A stretch of 37,483 nucleotides of DNA, taken from NCBI GenBank assembly GCA_030611205.1, contig JAUWQF010000007.1, positions 1-37,483 of the forward strand, given 5' to 3'. Below the pieces are notes generated by a model. That model did not search any database. It had not been told where the DNA came from and worked only from the letters and a program-made list of their open reading frames with translations. This document shows positions 16,850-24,900 of this stretch, in pieces (position 1 is the first letter of the stretch; the number at the start of each line of letters is the position of its first letter). Source of the stretch: Methanothrix sp. GTDB lineage: Archaea > Halobacteriota > Methanosarcinia > Methanotrichales > Methanotrichaceae. Both the position numbers and the translations under genes were made by a program.

Positions 16850-17704
16850 TTACTTACCTGCCACGGGTACGTACTCCACCCCAGGCCTCTTTCTGCTTAC
16901 CTCCATCCGGTAGAGGTTCATCAGCTCGTAAACCTCGTCGGGCACGTCGGTACTGACACAGTCCCCCAGCAGCCTCTTGGTGTCCTGTGCCATGAAGGGG
17001 TGGTCGTGAGTGTACTTCCCGGAGACGAGCTCCTGGATTATCTCCTCGATCTTGGCGTCCTCGCACTTCTCTTCCAGGATGACGTTCACCAGTGATTCCA
17101 TCTGGTCGAGGGCCTTTTGGGCCTGGTCCGCCAGGACGATGGTCTTGTCGTCCACCTCGTTTATGTCCTTTCTTTCCATCAGCTTGACCAGCGACGTTGC
17201 AGCATAAGCTCCGGTATAGTCGCCGAGCTGGGGGTCGACGGGTCCCATGGCGGCGTGGGGATCCATGATTATCTCGTCTACCGCCAGGGCGATCAGGGTA
17301 CCTCCGCTCATGGCGTAGTGGGGGATGATCACCGTCTTCTTGGCAGGATGGGCCTTCAGGGCCAGAGCGATCTGGGTGGCGGCGAGGGCGAGCCCTCCAG
17401 GCGTATGAAGGATCAGATCTATGGGAACATCGTCCGGGGTCGTCCTTATGGCTCTCAGGACCGCCTCGCTGTCATCGACGTCGATGTACCTGGCCAACGG
17501 TATCCCCAAGAAGCTCAGGGTCTCCTGCCGGTGTATCAGGGTTATCACCACGGATCGTCTCTTCTTTCCCATCTTGACCAAAAGCCGTCTCCTGGTTATA
17601 TCCAGAACGCGCCTCTGGGTCATGGGGATGAGGAGGAGCAGTAGGATGAGAATTACCCAGATATTGCTGAAGAGGAACTCGGGGCCTATCTGGAGCAAGA
17701 ACAT
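16850..17704 (-). CDS. Membrane-anchored ClpP/SppA-fold serine protease (SDH/DUF114 family)
   Basis: 284 aa from the ATG at 17704 (MFLLQIGPEF). One N-terminal membrane span (FSNIWVILILLLLLIP) is followed by a basic stretch, then a crotonase/ClpP-like domain: DLILHTPGGLALAATQIALAL, IIPHYAMSGGTLIALAVDEIIMDPHAAMGPVDPQLG. The Ser of AMSGG (about 133) is the expected nucleophile. Family members are predicted membrane proteases related to SppA; substrates unknown. A TATA-like CTTTTATATT at 17721-17730 lies a little under 26 bases from this ATG; an alternative ATG is at 17713. Confidence 0.86.
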   Translation of the reverse strand: MFLLQIGPEFLFSNIWVILILLLLLIPMTQRRVLDITRRRLLVKMGKKRRSVVITLIHRQETLSFLGIPLARYIDVDDSEAVLRAIRTTPDDVPIDLILHTPGGLALAATQIALALKAHPAKKTVIIPHYAMSGGTLIALAVDEIIMDPHAAMGPVDPQLGDYTGAYAATSLVKLMERKDINEVDDKTIVLADQAQKALDQMESLVNVILEEKCEDAKIEEIIQELVSGKYTHDHPFMAQDTKRLLGDCVSTDVPDEVYELMNLYRMEVSRKRPGVEYVPVAGK

Positions 17705-17906
17705 ATCAGACATCCAAGGGAATATAAAAGAGGATTCTATTTAAAATTTGTTGATGCCTGGCAGTTTGGTCTTACGGCTTCCAGCATTTGTCACCCGCCT
17801 CGATCATTTCGCGCCACTTGGAGGACTGGTATCCATAAGATTTAAGTCTCCCTCATCATTACTCAGACCGCCAGAGACCACAAAACCCGCGAGAACAGAA
17901 ATACGA

Positions 17907-17931
17907 GTACATAATATTATACATTATATAC
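17907..17931. promoter_or_regulatory. Dyad operator-like site C directly before uvrA
   Basis: Arms GTACATAATAT and ACATTATATAC around spacer TAT. The dyad ends one base before the uvrA ATG. The nearest upstream TATA-like sequence, ATTTAAGTC near 17838-17846, would put transcription start near 17868, so a bound protein here would act as a roadblock in the leader and also cover the start codon region. Confidence 0.7.
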
Positions 17932-17932
17932 A

Positions 17933-20770
17933 ATGAAAAACATCATCATCGAAGGTGCCCGGGAGCACAACCTGAAGGAGATCACCGTAAAACTCCCCCG
18001 GGACAGGTTCATCGTCATCACCGGCGTCTCAGGTTCGGGCAAGTCCACCCTTGCGTTTGATACGATCTACGCTGAAGGGCAGCGCCGCTATGTGGAGTCC
18101 CTCTCTGCATACGCTCGCCAGTTCCTGGGGCTTATGAATAAACCGGACGTGGACACAATTGTTGGACTCTCCCCGGCGATCTCCATCGAGCAGAAAACAA
18201 CATCGAAAAACCCCCGGAGTACGGTCGGGACGGTTACCGAGGTTTACGACTACCTGAGGCTCCTCTTTGCAAGGGTCGGGACCCCCCACTGCCCGGTCCA
18301 CAATATCAAGATCGAGTCCCAGTATCCGGAAAGGATAGCAGACGGCATCGCAGAGGGCGCCAAGGGCATGGTCACCATCCTCGCCCCGATCGTCCGCCAG
18401 AAGAAAGGGACCTACCAGCAGCTTTTCAAGGACCTGAACAGCGAAGGCTTCACCCGGGTCCGGGCGAACGGGGAGATCCGTCGCACAGATGACGAAATTA
18501 CTCTAGATCGCTACAAAAAGCATGACATTGATGTGGTCATCGACCGGCTGGACCCTATCGAGGATCGGTCCAGGCTCGTCGAGGCCTGCGAAAACGCCCT
18601 TGAAAAAGCGGAAGGACTTCTGATTGCCATGAATTCGGAAGGATGCGACCGGCTCTATTCTTCGAACATGGCATGTCCCGTCTGCGGCATGGTCTTTGAA
18701 GAACTTCAGCCGCGGATGTTTTCGTTCAACAGCCCCTTCGGCGCCTGTGAAGCTTGTAACGGACTGGGAATCAAGATGGAGTTTGACCCGAACCTGATCA
18801 TCCCAAACGAAGAAAAGTGCATAGCGGACGGGGCGGTGGCGCTGTACCGAAACCACATCGACGGATACCGGAGCCAGCACCTGGGCGCCGTTGCAAAGCA
18901 TTTCGGCTTTGATATTTTCACTCCCATAAAAGACCTCACCGAGGGACAGTACAACGCTCTGATCTACGGGTCTGATGAGCGCATCCAGTTTCGCATGAGC
19001 ATGAAAAACGGGGATGCTCACTGGTCCCATAAAGGTGTGTGGGAGGGGCTCATCCCACAGTCCGAACGGCTCTACCAGCAGACGGAGTCCGAGTATCGAC
19101 GAAACGAACTCGAAAAATTCATGCGGATCCTCCCCTGCCCGAAGTGCGAAGGACGGCGGCTGAAATATAAGGTGCTCGCAGTAAGGATCGCGGATATGTC
19201 CATTGCGGACGTAACCGCTCTCTCCATCGCCGAATGCATCGACTTCTTCGAAAACCTGGAGCTTTCCGAAAAAAGCCTGGAAATTGCGCGGCAGGTCCTG
19301 AAAGAAATCCATTCCCGCCTGAGATTTCTGGAACATGTCGGCCTGGGGTATCTGACCCTCTCTCGAAGTGCGGGCACGCTTTCCGGTGGGGAAGCCCAGC
19401 GCATCCGGCTCGCCACGCAGATCGGATCGAACCTTATGGGTGTACTCTACGTCCTGGACGAGCCCACGATCGGGCTGCACCAGCGAGACAACGACCGACT
19501 GATCAAGACCCTGAAGACGCTCCGGGATCTTGGAAACACCCTGATCGTGGTCGAGCACGATGAGGAGACGATCCGGAGCGCGGACCATGTGCTGGACATG
19601 GGACCGGGCGCGGGCATCCACGGTGGATGGGTGGTGGCCGAAGGGACGCCAGAAGAGATCGAACAAAACTCCGAATCTTTGACAGGGCAGTACCTATCCG
19701 GGAAAAAAATGATCGAGATTCCGGCTTTTCGGAGAAGCAGCGAGGCTTTTGTCAGGATCATGGGCTGCCGGGAAAACAACCTGAAGGAGATCGATGCGAA
19801 GATCCCCGTCGGGGTCTTATCGGTGATTACAGGAGTCTCGGGCTCGGGCAAGTCCACGTTGATCTACGATACCCTTTACAAGGCGCTGATGAAGAAGATC
19901 AACAGATCTAACGTGACCCCTGGTGAACACGTTGACCTGGTCCTGGATTCCGAGATTGACAAGGTCATCGTTATTGACCAGAGCCCCATCGGCAGGACGC
20001 CTCGTTCGAACCCCGCCACCTACACCAAGGTCTTTGACCCCATCAGGAAGGTCTTTGCGGAGACAAGGGAAGCCAAGATCCGAGGATATAAGGCCGGGCG
20101 CTTCTCCTTCAACGTGATAGGAGGGCGCTGTGAAGCCTGCCGGGGCGACGGGCTGATCCGGATCGAGATGAACTTCCTCCCGGACGTCTATATCGAGTGC
20201 GAGGAGTGCAAGGGCACCCGTTACAACCAAGAGACCCTCGAGGTCAAGTACAAGGGCAGGACCATCGCAGAGGTCCTGGACATGACCGTCGAGGAGGCGA
20301 GAGAGCACTTCAAGAACATTCCTGCAATCAGAAACAAGCTCGACACCCTGATGAGGGTGGGGCTCGGCTACATCAAGCTGGGCCAGAGTTCGACGACCCT
20401 CTCCGGGGGGGAAGCCCAGAGGATCAAACTGACCCGGGAACTGTCCAAGAGAGCCACCGGAAAGACGATCTACCTCTTAGACGAGCCGACTACAGGCCTG
20501 CACTTCGATGATGTGAAGAAGCTGATCGCGGTCTTGAACGACCTGGTGGACAAGGGCAATACCGTGGTCGTGATCGAGCACAACCTGGACGTGATCAAGT
20601 CCGCGGATTACATTATCGATTTGGGGCCCGAGGGCGGGAACGCGGGCGGAGAGATCGTTGCATCCGGGACGCCCGAGGAAGTGGCGCAGGTTTCAAAGAG
20701 CCATACCGGGAGGTACCTCAAACAGAAGCTTTCTGGGCGCGTTAGTTCTGGCGTTCTGGCGGCCGAGTAG
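17933..20770 (+). CDS. uvrA: Excinuclease ABC subunit A
   Basis: 945 aa, full length. Starts MKNIIIEGAREHNLKEI as expected. Domains in order: ATPase I Walker A GVSGSGKST (31-39), UvrB-binding region, insertion domain with a zinc module (CPVCG...CEACNGLG), first ABC signature LSGGEAQRIRLA with VLDEPTIGLH, ATPase II GVSGSGKST near 636-645, second zinc module (CEACRGDG...CEECKGTRY) and second signature LSGGEAQRIKLT with LLDEPTTGLH. UvrA2 with UvrB finds DNA lesions. UvrABC in archaea is bacterial in origin; uvrB and uvrC are not in this window. Codon use in the first two thirds (more GAA, AAA and mixed third bases) differs from the GC3-rich end and neighbours. Stop is TAG. Confidence 0.97.
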   Translation: MKNIIIEGAREHNLKEITVKLPRDRFIVITGVSGSGKSTLAFDTIYAEGQRRYVESLSAYARQFLGLMNKPDVDTIVGLSPAISIEQKTTSKNPRSTVGTVTEVYDYLRLLFARVGTPHCPVHNIKIESQYPERIADGIAEGAKGMVTILAPIVRQKKGTYQQLFKDLNSEGFTRVRANGEIRRTDDEITLDRYKKHDIDVVIDRLDPIEDRSRLVEACENALEKAEGLLIAMNSEGCDRLYSSNMACPVCGMVFEELQPRMFSFNSPFGACEACNGLGIKMEFDPNLIIPNEEKCIADGAVALYRNHIDGYRSQHLGAVAKHFGFDIFTPIKDLTEGQYNALIYGSDERIQFRMSMKNGDAHWSHKGVWEGLIPQSERLYQQTESEYRRNELEKFMRILPCPKCEGRRLKYKVLAVRIADMSIADVTALSIAECIDFFENLELSEKSLEIARQVLKEIHSRLRFLEHVGLGYLTLSRSAGTLSGGEAQRIRLATQIGSNLMGVLYVLDEPTIGLHQRDNDRLIKTLKTLRDLGNTLIVVEHDEETIRSADHVLDMGPGAGIHGGWVVAEGTPEEIEQNSESLTGQYLSGKKMIEIPAFRRSSEAFVRIMGCRENNLKEIDAKIPVGVLSVITGVSGSGKSTLIYDTLYKALMKKINRSNVTPGEHVDLVLDSEIDKVIVIDQSPIGRTPRSNPATYTKVFDPIRKVFAETREAKIRGYKAGRFSFNVIGGRCEACRGDGLIRIEMNFLPDVYIECEECKGTRYNQETLEVKYKGRTIAEVLDMTVEEAREHFKNIPAIRNKLDTLMRVGLGYIKLGQSSTTLSGGEAQRIKLTRELSKRATGKTIYLLDEPTTGLHFDDVKKLIAVLNDLVDKGNTVVVIEHNLDVIKSADYIIDLGPEGGNAGGEIVASGTPEEVAQVSKSHTGRYLKQKLSGRVSSGVLAAE

Positions 20771-20982
20771 GGCTCACCTCCACGGCCGAGGTTCTGGAGG
20801 TATTCGGTCAGGAAGAATAACTTTCAGCAACGTTCAGAATATCTCCGGCGAAGACTGTCCGGACCTGGCGGGCCCGGCTAATCGTCTTGGCCGCCCGGTC
20901 GGCGTCCGTCTTGGATGCCCATCAGGACCGGCCGCAGGCCCTGGGCCCTGAGATTCACAAGGTCCGGTCCATCAATTCTCGA

Positions 20983-21828
20983 TCACTTCTTCCACCACAT
21001 CTTGATCCTGATAGAAGAGGCCGACAAAACCAGAGAGCCGTTCTCTTCCTTCAGAACGCGGCCGAGATGGTCCCGGAGGATGGATTCTTGTTCATCCGTT
21101 GCGATCTGGTATTGGGGCCGGAGGTTGTCCAAGGCCTCCTCCAGAGAGCCGAACCGCTGGTTATGTTGAAGCCGGAAGGTCCTCACGTTGGGGTAGATTC
21201 CCATCTGGTAGAGAACGTTGTATAGCACGTCGCTCTTGGGCCCAGGATGGTACTCCTTGCCGTGCAATTTGGGCCAAAGCTCTCGGGATTGCCGGTCCCA
21301 GTGGGTCTCTCCGGCAAAATGGTAGAGATAGACGTATTTGTTGGAGGCATCCATCATCTTCTCGATGGCCCCTCTGATGTCGGGCATCCCCAGGGAAAAG
21401 GAGGCCATCACCACATCGTAAGGCGGCTGCAAGTCTGCTTTTACATCCACGTCCTCCCAGCGCTTCTGTACCAGGGAGATGTTCTCAACTTCTTGCTCTG
21501 TCATCTTCTCCCGAAGTACGCTCACCATGCCCTCGGCTGGCTCCACGGCGGTGACGTGGGCGACTTTCTGGGCAAATGGGATGGCCAGGGATCCTGGCCC
21601 TGCACCTATGTCCAGAACTCGGGACTCGGGATTGATGTCCGTTCCCGCGATGGTCTTTTCTACACGGTCTTTGTTCTCCTGGGACATGTTCCAGAATTTC
21701 TGGGCGCTTTCCTTGCGGTCCCAGATGCGGGCGCAGTCTCGGCCTGGGGCCGGGCTGGCCCCTCTGTTCCTCTGCATCTGGGTCTTCCAGACCTCATTCC
21801 AATCGATGTCTATCAAGGGATCTGCCAT
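20983..21828 (-). CDS. Class I SAM-dependent methyltransferase
   Basis: 281 aa from the ATG at 21828, which has GAGGT 7 bases upstream; an in-frame codon at 21846 is not needed. SAM-binding motif I is SRVLDIGAGPGSLAIPFA near residue 70 and motif II VTAVEPAEGM near residue 93; YDVVMASFSLGM corresponds to motif IV. The N-terminal part contains IDIDWNEVWKTQMQRN and WDRKESAQKFW, common in methanogen methyltransferases of unknown substrate. The 212 bases between it and the convergent uvrA end hold no gene I can support. Confidence 0.85.
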   Translation of the reverse strand: MADPLIDIDWNEVWKTQMQRNRGASPAPGRDCARIWDRKESAQKFWNMSQENKDRVEKTIAGTDINPESRVLDIGAGPGSLAIPFAQKVAHVTAVEPAEGMVSVLREKMTEQEVENISLVQKRWEDVDVKADLQPPYDVVMASFSLGMPDIRGAIEKMMDASNKYVYLYHFAGETHWDRQSRELWPKLHGKEYHPGPKSDVLYNVLYQMGIYPNVRTFRLQHNQRFGSLEEALDNLRPQYQIATDEQESILRDHLGRVLKEENGSLVLSASSIRIKMWWKK

Positions 21829-21904
21829 GAAAAGGACCTCTATCAAATCGGCGGGGCGATTGGGTTTTGACCCCGTTATTTATGAAGTTTACGATTGCTC
21901 GTAG

Positions 21905-22260
21905 TACTATGATTACCGAAAGTCCTGAATGAGTATTTCGTCCGCAGGGAATAATGGGGTGATGGGTGGGAGCTGCGAGGAGCTCGAGGGCGTACAGACG
22001 AAGAAGGGCGCCGGGGCATGGCATGCAGTCATATCTTCCGGGCTGTGGGCTGTGGATGGCCTCTCGGCTTCGATGGGGCCACGGCTTTTCAGCCATGGAA
22101 GGCTCAACCGCCTCGGCTGCCTGGATCTCGCATACTCGGGTTCTCTCTGAGCATCGCCGTGCTGCCGCATGCGTACGAGGCGAAAGCACGCGCCAGAGCC
22201 TTCAGCTCCGGAAGGCGGCGCCGGGATCGTGCGTGGGCCGGGTATTTCGGCCACAGGGTG
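21905..22260. other. GC-rich block of unknown origin joined to a transposase relic
   Basis: About 355 bases, clearly GC-richer than the AT-rich sequence to its right. The frames that stay open show arginine-, proline- and serine-rich translations with no recognised domain, so I do not call a gene. The reading frame of the transposase relic runs into it at about 22260 and from there loses similarity, marking a recombination junction. It contains the hairpin-bearing repeat-like segment listed at 22067. Confidence 0.45.
22067..22107 (-). repeat. Possible solitary CRISPR-repeat-like sequence with hairpin
   Basis: On the minus strand the segment reads GGTTGAGCCTTCC, ATGGCTGAAAAGCCGT, GGCCCCATCGAAGC in succession. 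It contains the stem CCATGGCT/AGCCGTGG (one G:T) around GAAA, and ends in GGCCCCATyGAAGC, an ending I remember from some CRISPR repeats. There is no second copy in the window and no cas gene, so it is at most an orphan relic. Confidence 0.25.
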
Positions 22261-22737
22261 GAAGGGGTGCAACACGACGATAGCACCTGCTGTTAAGTTC
22301 CCGTTTCTGTGCTTGTGTGAAATCGTGTCGTTGATTGCTTGGATTGCCGCATCCATCAAAACTTTAAGCAAAAAGCGATTTCCCCTTACAATCAGCCACA
22401 GAGCATCTGGAATCGTGAGTACCGCATGTCGATGTGGCACATTGAACATTGTTTTCTTGAGGGACTTGGCCCATTTATCGGTGTGATTCTTGCCACAATT
22501 CGTACAGATGCGACTATTACACCCAAAGTGAACTGTTACAAAGGTCCCACAGGATTCACATCTGTATACGAAGAAGCCCCGACTCTCATCCTTGCAGGAT
22601 AGCATCTTCTCAACCTCTTTGATTTCAACATCGCGAAGGTTGGCACTTTCCGCTAGGCGAAACATATCCCAGTTATGATTGTCCTCGAAGATGCGTTTGA
22701 CTGTAAGAGGGCCACTGGTGAAACACGTTCCAGGCAT
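22261..22737 (-). mobile_element. Truncated IS91/Y2-type transposase relic
   Basis: 159 aligned residues from the ATG at 22737. A zinc-ribbon transposase N-terminus is visible: YRCESCGTFVTVHFGCNSRICTNCGK (C60, C63, C73, C78, C81), then KKTMFNVPHRHAVLTIPDALW and GAIVVLHPF. In complete relatives this continues into GRDxxxNPHxH and the catalytic tyrosine region; here homology stops after LHPF and the frame enters the GC-rich block. So only the N-terminal third remains and it cannot transpose. Inverted ends were not found. Confidence 0.75.
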
Positions 22738-22856
22738 AGAGACACCTGATTGCAACAGTACAATGTATAGATGGATATTATTAAAGGTTACTGTCTTATT
22801 GGGCAAAAGTTATAGTGTATATACGATTCAAAAAATATGGCTGTCGAGATGACAGT

Positions 22857-23084
22857 ATGACAGAGAAGAGGCTATTACCGGTATCGGGTAAACAGATGGT
22901 CAAGGTCTTTATAAAAACAGGGTTCCAAATAAACAGACAAAAAGGCGGTCATATAATAATGTAGAAGGGTGATATCATACTGGTAATACCCAACCATGAT
23001 ACTGTTGCTAAAGGGACAGAAAGAGAGCTAATAAAGGATGCTGGCCTCACCGTCGAGGAATTCAATAGATCGCTGAAAAAATAG
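22857..23084 (+). pseudogene. hicA: HicA-type toxin gene interrupted by one in-frame amber codon
   Basis: Reading from the ATG at 22857 gives MTEKRLLPVSGKQMVKVF, IKTGFQINRQKGGHIIM, then TAG (22962-22964), then in the same frame KGDIILVIPNHDTVAKGT and ERELIKDAGLTVEEFNRSLKK, stop TAG at 23082-23084. The two parts align end to end with HicA mRNA interferases: SGK helix, RQKGGHxIM with the catalytic His, VIPNH strand, and the AGLTVEEF end. The amber codon replaces what is normally Lys/Arg, one base from AAG. Since rqcH, ftsZ and uvrA here also end in TAG, TAG is an ordinary stop and the toxin is most likely inactivated; pyrrolysine readthrough is the alternative. No hicB was found; the transposase relic lies on the left. 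Confidence 0.8.
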
Positions 23085-23187
23085 AGAAATGCGAAGGGGG
23101 ACAGTTGTTGAAAACAGTTTCGCCTCAAAAATCCATTCCGAGCCGGTTAGGCGCGCAAATTTGTTATGGTGATAACACCCCTATAGG

Positions 23188-23682
23188 TTACTCTGCTGAT
23201 GGGCATTCTAAAGAGCTTGGTGCATCTTGGGAAGATCTACCAATCACATTCTTTTTTATTTGAATAAGAAACTTGCCTAAATCATCAAAGTTTCTAGCGA
23301 TCCTATTGTTCAGCACACCTACAATTAGCGGATTATCTAAGTCGGACATAAGGGCTCTTGTGTCTGTTTTCAGACCAATACATTCTTTTCCAATTGCACA
23401 AGCGTATCCGACTTCGACACAAGCACCTTCGTCGGGGACTCTACCATCCAAAACTAAAACCACAATATCTGATTTTTGAATCTCTTCTATGTCCCTGCTG
23501 AATATTTGGCTAGTAGCGAGTGGTATGGATAACCCATCATCTAATAATTCTGATAGCTTATAACCATCGCGTTGTGGCAGAAATGTTCGAAACCCTAGTC
23601 CTACAAGGAATTTATCTAAGTGCTTATTATATTGTATCTCAGCTTCTGAAAATAACGGCCCTGCAATATATATTCTTAGCAT
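23188..23682 (-). CDS. Nucleoside 2-deoxyribosyltransferase family protein
   Basis: 164 aa from the ATG at 23682. It begins MLRIYIAGPLFSEAE, the family N-terminus, and has SDIVVLVLDGRVPDEGACVEVGYACAIGK, which holds the Asp of LDG (79) and the probable nucleophile Glu90. These enzymes cleave or exchange the base of 2'-deoxynucleosides or monophosphates. The gene follows the dGTPase by 19 bases on the same strand, so the two likely form an operon acting on deoxynucleotides. Base composition is much AT-richer than the flanking core genes, a sign of transfer. Related folds occur in nucleotide-based defence systems; that role here is inference. Confidence 0.85.
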   Translation of the reverse strand: MLRIYIAGPLFSEAEIQYNKHLDKFLVGLGFRTFLPQRDGYKLSELLDDGLSIPLATSQIFSRDIEEIQKSDIVVLVLDGRVPDEGACVEVGYACAIGKECIGLKTDTRALMSDLDNPLIVGVLNNRIARNFDDLGKFLIQIKKNVIGRSSQDAPSSLECPSAE

Positions 23683-23701
23683 GATTGTCAAACAGCCCCC
23701 A

Positions 23702-24892
23702 CTAATGTGTTTCTTTATATGTACGAACTTTCTTAGGAAAAATAATTTCCTTAAGTACCATCTCGAAATACCTGTCTGTCATACCGGCTATATAATCTCT
23801 CACTTTTTCAGCATTGTTTGATTTGTCAAGATATTTCTCATCAATCCAACCTTGGGGATTGTTCTTTGATAAACAAACAAAATCACCATATATTCTAGAT
23901 TCGCGCCTCTTGTTTTCCAGATCATCTAAAAAGAATTTATAATGAATGTCATACATGGTCTTGATCCGATCCTTATCGGCCAACAATTTTTCATGTCTGT
24001 AAATTATATCATAGTTAAACTTTAGAAGCTTCCTCACACGATCTGAAACATCTCTCGAATATGAGATATAATTACATCCATAGCTATGTTCAATCAAGTC
24101 GATGATGAGTTTATTTATTATCGTTCTATTCATTTCTTCTTTGTTGTCTTGATCAGATATGCCAATAAGTTCTTTACAGTCCGTTGGTATATCTACACTT
24201 TCTATAAGTCCTATTTCCATCGCATCTTGGATATCTCTCCCCAAATATGCTATTGTGTCTGAAAATCTTACGACACATCCTTCCAGCGTCATAGGAACTA
24301 TGTCATTTATGTTTTTCTTGGTTATCGCATTAAATTCTTTATAGAAATCATCCCAATCTTTGCCACCATTTGGCACTAGTTTTTGTTTAGGCTGTTCACC
24401 ATTATGACATAAAATACCATCTAGAACCTGAAGTGTCAAATCGCGGTCTTCAATAACGTCAAGAAACTGAACACTTTGAGCATTGTGGGCAAAACACCCA
24501 ATATTATTTTTATTGCATAATTCTGATAAGACCTCTTCACCAATATGGCCAAATGGTACGTGACCTATATCATGACCCAAGGAGATCGCCTCGATAAGAT
24601 CTTCGTTCAACTTAAGAGCCCGGCCGATAGTCCTTGCTATCTTTGAGACAAGTTGGACATGAAGGACCCTGTGTGTAATGTGGTCATTATCCACCGCAAA
24701 AAATACTTGTGTTTTATCAATATATCTCGAATATGCGTGCGTGTGTATAATCCTATCACAATCTCTTGAGTACCTGGACCTGATATCATCGGGTTCTGCT
24801 AATTTTCGTAATCCGTCCTCGCTCTTAGATGCAAATTTTGATAAACAACGCTCCTCCCTCATCTTAATATAAGTTTTAATCTGTTCTTCCAA
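23702..24892 (-). CDS. dGTPase-like HD-domain deoxynucleotide triphosphohydrolase
   Basis: 396 aa. RSRYSRDCDRIIHTHAYSRYIDKTQVF, then THRVLHVQLVSKIAR (H78), SLGHDIGHVPFGHIGEEVL (H107, D108, H111, H116), FAHNAQS and VVRFSDTIAYLGRDIQDA match dGTPases, which release tripolyphosphate from dGTP. The start is a TTG at 24892 with GGTGA from the apgM end about 10 bases upstream; an ATG at 24862 is a possible alternative. The AT-rich composition begins exactly after apgM, so the gene is part of the island. Bacterial dGTPases can act in phage defence by draining dGTP; pairing with a deoxyribosyltransferase makes that plausible here. Confidence 0.87.
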   Translation of the reverse strand: MEEQIKTYIKMREERCLSKFASKSEDGLRKLAEPDDIRSRYSRDCDRIIHTHAYSRYIDKTQVFFAVDNDHITHRVLHVQLVSKIARTIGRALKLNEDLIEAISLGHDIGHVPFGHIGEEVLSELCNKNNIGCFAHNAQSVQFLDVIEDRDLTLQVLDGILCHNGEQPKQKLVPNGGKDWDDFYKEFNAITKKNINDIVPMTLEGCVVRFSDTIAYLGRDIQDAMEIGLIESVDIPTDCKELIGISDQDNKEEMNRTIINKLIIDLIEHSYGCNYISYSRDVSDRVRKLLKFNYDIIYRHEKLLADKDRIKTMYDIHYKFFLDDLENKRRESRIYGDFVCLSKNNPQGWIDEKYLDKSNNAEKVRDYIAGMTDRYFEMVLKEIIFPKKVRTYKETH

Positions 24893-24900
24893 TCATTGAT

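Noticed and set aside
22807-22850. HicB antitoxin before the hicA relic
   Set aside because: No frame in this interval shows HicB features; the space to the transposase relic is too short for the gene.
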